The notes under the pieces: generated by a model | The model's database searches: none | What the model was told of the DNA's origin: nothing | The model's input: only the letters and a program-made list of their open reading frames with translations | NCBI GenBank assembly: GCA_033807695.1 | Contig: CM066303.1 | Coordinates: forward strand, 620,001-684,000 | Reading direction: 5' to 3' | Source: Daedaleopsis sinensis | Lineage: Eukaryota > Basidiomycota > Agaricomycetes > Polyporales > Polyporaceae | Length of the DNA stretch: 64,000 nucleotides | Shown: in pieces, positions 56,939 to 64,000 of the stretch | Layout: each line of letters starts with the position of its first letter | Numbering within the stretch: the first letter of the stretch is position 1 | Position numbers and translations under genes: made by a program

Positions 56939-59900
56939 ATGGCCCTCGTCCTCACCCCACGCCTCGCCGCCTTGTGCGCCCTCCTCCTCCTCGCCGTCTC
57001 CGGAGAGGCCCAGTCGTCTTCCGCAATCGCGACGACGGCCTCTGCTTCAGTCTCTGTCCCGACTACAGTCGTCGCGACAGACCCGGCCTCCACAGTCTCC
57101 GGATCGCTCAGCTCGCTGTCGATTCCTTCGGCCAGTGCACCGTCCAGCAGCCTCGTCTCGTCCTCTGCCGAGTCCAGCGTTGTCTCGTCTACGCTATCTT
57201 CGGTGACTGCGTCACTGTCCACCGAGTCTACGCTCTCTTCGGTGACCGCGTCCGTGCCCACCGAGTCTGTGCCCTCCGCGCCGGCTACTACAGTGACCGC
57301 GTCGGCGTCCGTCTCTACCGGGACTGGACCTCCCATCGAAACTTGTGAGTGCCCATATCCGTGTCTTCCTTTTTTTCGCGTCTTTCTTGTCTCGTCCGAC
57401 GTGCCCAAGCTGCACGTACGGCACCTTCGCCTCTTTTCAGCGCGAAAACGCGTCTCTAGACGCGTTTTTCTTCCCTCGAAGTGTGGAGTACCCCAGAGCC
57501 GCTCCCACGTACCCGCCGCCTATGACATCTGACGTCGGAGCGCATGTCCGCGATGAGCGCGCCTCGTTACCAAAGCGCATATACCCACCGTGTTCGCCAT
57601 ACGGACCGTACGGCATTTACAGGCGCATCGGAAGGCGTGTTTTCGTGCTAGAAATACGCTGGCAGATGAGCGCGTAGCCGCATACACCGGGGACAATGAC
57701 CTCCTCCTGATTTCAGGGTGATCATTGGCCAGATATGACTGTCCTTTGTCCAATAAGATTTTTGTACTATCTCGCAGACAGCCTGTCCCATGCTGGTTAC
57801 ATGTCAAATGCTACGTGTGGCCAGCACGGGACCGAGGTGTATCGTGAAGGCCAGTGAACAGAATGCGAACAGGATATAACGCCGTGACATATCTCATGGT
57901 GCCCCGGTGATACACACGGAGCGTAAGGCATTCTACAGATGTGCCGCAACATCGGAATGAGTGCAGGGGTCTTCCGAGCCTGCGAGTCCTGCCCCCCAAT
58001 GTCCAGTCGAGCGGCAAGCGCGCGCCTAGTGCTCTTCCCTCTGACTACCATCACCTACCACTTCGAAAGTCGTCGCGATCGTCTACCAGTCTCTCGTCGC
58101 GGCACTAGCTAGCTGCAGCCGTATTTCACTCTCGTCCACCATGCCCCGTTCACAGGCACGGACGTCCGATTCCGTCTGTAGCACAGGTCCTCCTTCCATC
58201 CCGCGGCGCCCGAGTTTCCCGCCCACCCACCGGCTTCCTCGAGCTCCGCGGCCACCCAGTCAAGCCGGCGGCTGCCCAACCTCAAGGGCTTGAGCTACGA
58301 CGTGTCAGCGTCGTGCGATACACGAGGCTGGAGGCGTGTTGTCGTGCCAGAAATACCCTGGCAGATGAGCGCGTGGCGGCTTAGCGGCACTTCTTCCCAT
58401 TTTTTCTTGTGCTTAGCCATGTGCATCATCGTCGAGCCTTTTGACATCGCTGGCCGCATGTGCATCTCTACAAGTCACGGCGCGTTCGTCGACGGATCTC
58501 GTGTCTCTGCCGTCGTTGAGCGGCCCGAGCCGGTGGATATATGCGGAGTTCCGTCTCTCCGTGCCGACTGTCCTTGCGCCTACTTCAAGACCGCATGCAC
58601 CGTTTTCTTCGTGGTTCTGGGAAGTTGAATATGCGTCATGAGCGCAAGAGCGGCTTGCAACTCCGTTTTCCCGAGAGATCGTCTCGTAACTTCCTGCATC
58701 TCCGTGTTCTGAGGAAGCTCGGCATGATTTTCCCGATTTTCTACCTGTTCGTCTCGACGTCATGCTCCTCGGACTAACGATCCCTATCTCCAGCGAGCAT
58801 CACGATCCCGCTGTCGTCGTACCCATTCACGTCCTTCCCGGTCCCCTCGGCGTCCCCAATCCCCGGCGTTTTCCCCTCCACCTCGCCGAACTCCCCACCG
58901 CCCCCAGGATCCGAGCTCATCCCCGACTTCGCCCCCGCGTGGGCCAAGGCCCACGCGCTCGCCAAGAAACGGATCTCCGGGTGGACGCTCGAGCAAAAGG
59001 TCAACGTCACCACAGGTGTGGGCTGGATGGGCGGGCTCTGCGTCGGGAACATTCCCGCGGTTGCGGATTGGCCCGGCTTGTGTCTCGAGGACTCGCCGCT
59101 TGGGGTGCGGTTTGCGGACTTCGCTACCGCGTTCCCGGCGGGCATCACTGTCGCGTCGACATGGAACCGTAAGCTCATCCGCGCACGCGGGCAGGCGATG
59201 GGTGCGGAGTTCAAGGGCAAGGGCGTGCATGTCGCGCTCGGCCCTATGATGAACATGGGCCGCATCGCCCAGGGCGGACGGAACTGGGAGGGCTTCGGGG
59301 CCGATCCGTTCCTCACGGGCGAGGCTGCGTACGAGACCATCCTGGGCCTCCAGGACGGCGGTGTGCAGGCGTGCGCGAAGCACTACATCAACAAGTGCGT
59401 CCGTTCGCTGGTGATCGTGCACATTGCATACTGACCATCCCTCGATGTTGGCAGCGAGCAAGAGCATCGCCGTACGCAGGAGTCGTCCAACGTCGACGAC
59501 CGGACAGAGCACGAGATCTATGTACATCCGTTCATGCGCTCCGTGATGGCTGGTGTCGCCAGCGTCATGTGCAGTTACAGTATGTGCCCGCATGCTCCAC
59601 CACGATCCCTAGCAGCTTACGCTCTTCAACAGACCAAGTGAACGCGACTTGGGCGTGCGAAGACGACCGCACGCTCAACCAGATCCTCAAGGGAGAGCTT
59701 GGCTTCCAGGGCTACGTGATGTCGGACTGGGGTGCGCACCATTCCACCCTCGCTGCAGTCGGAGGCCTGGATGTGAGTCCCTACATAGTCATTTGACCGC
59801 CTACGTCTTGCTCACGATCGCTCCCGTGCAGATGTCCATGCCGGGCGACATCGAGTTCAGCTCGCACACGAGCTGGTTCGGCGCGAACCTCACGGCATAC

Positions 59901-61574
59901 GTACAGAACGGCACCATCGCGGAGTCGCGCGTCGACGACATGGCCGAGCGTGTCCTCGCCGCGTGGTACCTGCTCGGCCAGGACAAAAACTATCCCGAGG
60001 GTAGGTGTCTCTGTCTGAGTGCGGCCCGCCTGTCTGCTGAGAGCAGGCTACAGTTAGCTTCAACGCGTTCTTCCCGCACGACCCGGCGACGAACTCCCAC
60101 GTGGACGTGCAAGAGGACCACTTCAAGGTCGTCCGCGAGATCGGCGCCGCCGGCACTACCCTCCTGAAGAACAACGGCGTGCTCCCGCTTCGCTCTCCGC
60201 GCTCCATTGCCCTCATTGGTGCGTGCGCTATCTTACGTTCCTCCTGCTGCACTGTACTGACATCGCTGGGCGCACATCAGGTAACGACGCCGGCCCCTCG
60301 AGTCGTGGCCCGAATGGCTACAGTGACCGCGGTGGCGATGACGGCACGCTGGCCATGGGATGGGGCTCCGGCACAACCGACTTCCCGTACCTGATCACCC
60401 CCCTGGAAGCGATCCAGCAGCGCGCGCGTGAGGACCGCTCCAGCGTGACCTGGTTCCTGAACAACTGGGACCTCGCGGGCGCCGCGGCGACGGTCGCCGA
60501 CCAGGAGGTCGCGCTCGTGTTCGTGAACGCGGACTCGGGCGAGGGCTACATCACCGTCGACGGCAACGAGGGCGACCGCAAGAACCTTACGCTCTGGGGC
60601 AACGGCGAAGCCCTGATTGGCGCTGTCGCGGCCGTGCACGCGAACGTCGTCGTCGTCGCGCACTCCGTCGGGCCGTCTATCGTCGAGTCGTGGATCGAGA
60701 ACCCGAACGTGACCGCGGTGCTCTGGGCGCACCTCCCCGGGCAAGAGTCGGGCAACTCGCTCGTGGACGTGCTGTACGGCGCCGTGAACCCGTCGGGGCG
60801 CCTCCCGTACACGATCGCGAAGAGTCTCGCGGACTACCCCGCGCAGCTCGTCACTGGCGGCACGGGCAACCAGTTCCTCCGGATCGACTACGACGAGGGC
60901 CTGCTCATCGACTACCGGCACTTCGACGCGGTACGTTCTCGCGTCTGATTTTCTTTATGACCCAGCACTGACGTCCCCCTCCCATATGCGTTGCGCGCAT
61001 ACACAGAACAACATCGAGCCGCGCTTCCCGTTCGGCTTCGGACTCTCGTACACGACGTTCGCGTACTCAGGCGTACAGGTGCGCGCGGTGCACCACGCAG
61101 ACCACACGTCCGCCACGCTGGAGGCCGCGTGGGCGCAGGGCAAGGCGACGCCGAACGTCGAGGGCGCCTCCACAGCGCTCTGGCTGCACCGCCCCGCGTT
61201 CGAGGTCTCGTTCGAGGTGAAGAACACGGGCAAGGTCGCGGGCACCGAGGTGCGTTCGTCTTTCTCTCCCCTCTCCTCCCTCCTTTTCTACTGCGTTTGC
61301 GTGCTGGCGCTGACCAGCCTCCCCGTCCCAGATCCCGCAGCTGTACCTGCACTTCCCCGCGGGCGCGGGCGAGCCCCCGAGCGTGCTGCGCGGCTTCACG
61401 GACGTGTCGTTGAAGCCGCACGAGGCGCAGCGCGTCACGCTCGCGCTCTCGCGCTACGACCTGAGCGTGTGGGACGTCGACGCGCAGGGCTGGCGCAAGC
61501 CCGCTGGGGCGTTCACGTTCTCTGTGGGCGCGAGCAGCCGGGACGCGCGGCTCTCGGGGCACATCCCGCTGTAA
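56939..61574 (+). CDS. GH3 beta-glucosidase, secreted
   Basis: Nine exons (56939-57344, 58794-59394, 59455-59579, 59633-59772, 59832-60000, 60054-60218, 60281-60930, 61007-61249, 61332-61574) give 913 aa with all phases closing. A signal peptide (about residues 5-22) leads into a Ser/Thr/Val-rich region of about 110 aa, probably O-glycosylated, then a Pro/Ser linker. The GH3 core shows [40 protein letters not shown] and the nucleophile segment GYVMSDW (D409). The C-terminal part carries [44 protein letters not shown] and a fibronectin-III-like end. It should release glucose from cello-oligosaccharides outside the cell. Intron 1 is 1449 bp, over 20 times the usual size here. If the first exon belongs elsewhere, the enzyme start would change. 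Confidence 0.88.
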
Positions 61575-62022
61575 AATCGTCGGCGAGCGTCGGGACGGGG
61601 GTGAAATCTGAAAAGCTGGGGCCAGGGATCCCGTAGGTTGTGTGGGATGGGTCTCCGGAGGATCTAGGACTCGGTTTAATGATTGGTGTTGCTTAATTGC
61701 TTGCGGACTGCTGGAACTGATGTGTTGTTACTTGCTTTGCTTATGGACGGAATACATTCACGTTGCTGATGCGTGAGGAGACTGCAGCTAATTGGGAGAG
61801 TCGTTTCATGTGTCCGCACAGAAACTCAGCACACGACTTATGTACAAGTCAGTGTTGAATAAGGCCGTCTACTAGTCGGACCTCTAGATGAACTCGTTCT
61901 CTCCAACTCCTTTGCTCGCCGCTCGGCCGATCGATTAATCGAGTTCCTAGTGTGTACAATGAACGTTGGATGGATCAGACCTACTTACATGAAAAGGCAA
62001 AATTCGATAAGATATCAGAACT

Positions 62023-62026
62023 AAAA
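62023..62026 (-). terminator. Pol III T-run of the tRNA gene
   Basis: On the minus strand, TTTT follows the tRNA 3' end by two bases. Confidence 0.7.
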
Positions 62027-62028
62027 GA

Positions 62029-62110
62029 TACACTGAGCGGGAGTCGAACCCACGCCGCTTGCTGGCGCAATGAATGGAAGGCAAGCATGATACCGTTTCA
62101 CCATCAGTGT
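62029..62110 (-). tRNA. tRNA-Gly (anticodon UCC) with 11-nt intron
   Basis: The minus strand folds as a cloverleaf: acceptor ACACTGA with TCAGTGT (7 bp), D stem GTGA with TCAT, anticodon stem CTTGC with GCAAG, T arm GTGGG with CCCGC around TTCGACT, and discriminator A. The loop gives C-T-UCC-A (anticodon at 62076-62078), then an 11-nt intron at 62064-62074, placed one base 3' of the anticodon as is usual in nuclear tRNAs. The A box (TGGTGAAACGG) and B box (GGTTCGACTCC) are both present. It lies between the GH3 stop and the P450 stop. Confidence 0.9.
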
Positions 62111-62360
62111 ACGAAGCACTTGCCCTTCCCGTCAATGTCGAAGTTTGTATTCGCCGTTGACGGTAGAATGACCTGGGGGAAGAGAGTTATCTCCCCTAGG
62201 CAGACAATGTAAAAGACATATTGAACGGGGGGAGAACGGTCCTGACTAACAGAAGAGAGTTTTCCCGACTCAAGACATAGACTATAATACACTGGCAAAG
62301 TAGTAAGAGCCGCATGGACATGCCATCCGACGCGGCGGGTATCCTTCTTCTCCTGCCTTC

Positions 62361-64000
62361 TCAAGAATTCACGATGTTGACCTCGCTCATGTGCGCGATC
62401 AAATCACGAATACGGTCATTGCGGGGGCGGAATGCGCATGTAAACGCCTTCGGATGGCTGCAAGGGGCACAGAGTAGAGTTAGAAGGTAAGCGCGAGGGC
62501 GATAACCAGGAGACGGTACGCACCTGACGAAGCCAGAGATGAATGTCCCGTCCGGAATGAGGTCCCGCCCGTACTCGTCCTGCACACAGGAGAGGTCCAT
62601 TGTCGCGAGAATGTTTGCGGCCGCGAGCCACAAGGTTGCGTCGGCAAAGATTTGGCCCGGGCACACACTAGAGCAAACACGCACATATACACAACATAAT
62701 AAAGTTGCGGGGCAGCGTGAGCGGGCTATGAGCATGGGAGCAACGCGGGAGCAGTGTTGGGTGCCGCACTCACCGTCGTCCGAACCCGAACACGAGGCTG
62801 CGCGGGTCCGTCCGCTCGGCGTCCGCCGCGGACAGGCCCATGAAGCGGTCTGGGTTGAATAGTTGCGGGTCTGGATAGACGTCCGGGTCTTGCGTCATCC
62901 ACCTGCACAAGGCGCCGCTCGTGAGCGTGAGCTCGGCAAAAGGTTTCCAGGGATTGGAAAGGGGAATGAGGCCGCACGCACCAGACGTTGGGAATGATCA
63001 TCGCGCCCTCGGGGATATCATACCCTCGGTAGACGTCATCCGAGCTCGCTCGATGCGGGACGCCTGTGGTCCTCCCGTCATGTCAGCGTACGGGTAGAAT
63101 GATCGCGCGGACGCTGAGGAGACTGACCGAGCGGCACCGGGGCGTTCCACCTGGGCCAGGCGACGTCAGCAAATGCATCGATGAGAATCGAGAATCGAGG
63201 AACGAGGATCAAGCCGCGAGCGGTGATGGACGGCTCGCTCGGCTAGGCCCCTGTCCCAACAAGAGACAACGACAACAACGTACCTGAGCACTTCTTTCAG
63301 CACACAGTCCAAGTAGGGAAGCTGGTCCCGATCTTCAAAATCGGGTAATCGCTCCGAACCGACTACGCGGTCAATCTCTTCCTGCGCTTTCTTGTACACC
63401 GCCGGATGGAGCACCATGGCGAGCACGAAGGTCTTCATCGCGGTGACCGTCTACACGAAGGGCTTTAGAACACACACATTAACCGTTGATTGTGCGCAAA
63501 GCACGTACAGTATCTGTCCCAGCTGAGTGTGGATTGTGAGCGTCCTAGGACCGCTGGAAGGGGCTGGAAGAGGCGGGAAGACGCACCAGCATAGATGACG
63601 CCCGCAGCGCCCTTAATGTCTTCCTCGTGCTCCGCACTCGCCTTTCCATCGGCGACAGATTCTTCGAGAAGTGTCGCGGTGAAAGACGGCGCCGCCGTGC
63701 CCGCTCGCTGACCCGCCCGTTAGCAGTGCTTCTACGGCGAGCGCAGAATTCCACACTCACCAGCGCGCGCTGCACTATCGCAAACGGGGTATCCATAGTC
63801 TGCCGCACGAGGCTCTTGACGTACGCGGCCTGTCGTTTGAAGCCCGAGCCTGGCATCCACAGAGGCATGTGTTGTACTGTGTCAACGGAAGGCGAGAGAA
63901 GGTCTGTCAGCGACTGTCATGGCGGCTACGGGTGCGGTTGCGGGTTGGACGCACAGATGGGGAAGAAGTCGACGAGCATGGAACCGGGGCTCCCTCCCAG
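62361..64000 (-). CDS. Cytochrome P450 monooxygenase, 5' end outside the window
   Basis: Partial gene on the minus strand; the window starts inside an exon ending [11 protein letters not shown]. Following exons give [38 protein letters not shown], a short exon completing the oxygen-activation motif AGTDTT, then [28 protein letters not shown]. The ExxR of helix K is in [13 protein letters not shown] and [17 protein letters not shown] follow. The PERF region reads FNPDRF and the haem loop FGFGRRVCPGQ, split by an intron just before VCPG, with the Cys ligand in place. The end is [10 protein letters not shown], then [10 protein letters not shown] and TGA 62361-62363. It is a class E, group I-like microsomal enzyme; the substrate is unknown. 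All catalytic landmarks in the visible part are present. Confidence 0.88.

Noticed and set aside
60277..60921. Long minus-strand frames across the GH3 gene (also 60912-61562)
   Set aside because: They are shadows of high-GC coding exons; the plus-strand frame carries the GH3 motifs.

Overview
The window reads as nuclear DNA of a filamentous basidiomycete, most likely an Agaricomycete. Genes are split by many introns of about 50-70 bp with GT/AG (a few GC/AG) borders, and the families are typical of mushrooms and polypores: FunK1-type kinase, DUF6533 and DUF6534 membrane proteins, expanded BTB/POZ genes, C-factor-like short-chain dehydrogenases (SDRs), a GH3 beta-glucosidase and a P450. All family calls are by eye from translated motifs and intron phase; no search was run.

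Layout. 1-11 kb: two diverged arms of a large inverted repeat (1-1816 and about 9136-10990) enclose a C2H2-type zinc-finger gene and a DUF6533 membrane-protein gene. 11.7-21.1 kb: a secreted type-B carboxylesterase, a decayed SDR copy, an NmrA-like gene and a FunK1 kinase gene with an early stop. 22.3-38.4 kb: a BTB/POZ family of seven copies (two intact, five broken), interleaved with a pepsin-type aspartic protease and two tandem SDR genes. 38.6-42.3 kb: two more SDR genes head to head as a palindrome with near-identical promoters. 43.2-50.5 kb: three tandem seven-helix-like membrane protein genes with the same exon plan. 52.1-54.2 kb: a DUF6534 membrane protein on the minus strand. 56.9-61.6 kb: a GH3 beta-glucosidase with an unusually long intron. 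62.0 kb: an intron-bearing tRNA-Gly. 62.4 kb to the end: a P450 gene whose 5' part lies beyond the window.

The main theme is local birth and death of gene families. SDR and BTB copies sit side by side at every stage, from intact to relic, and the lesions can be read: short tandem duplications of 4, 7 and 22 bp, single-base frameshifts, in-frame stops and loss of an intron. Duplication occurred in tandem and as inversions. The secreted enzymes (esterase, aspartic protease, GH3) fit a saprotrophic or plant-associated life, but the genes do not form an evident pathway. No CRISPR array, virus or intact transposon was seen.
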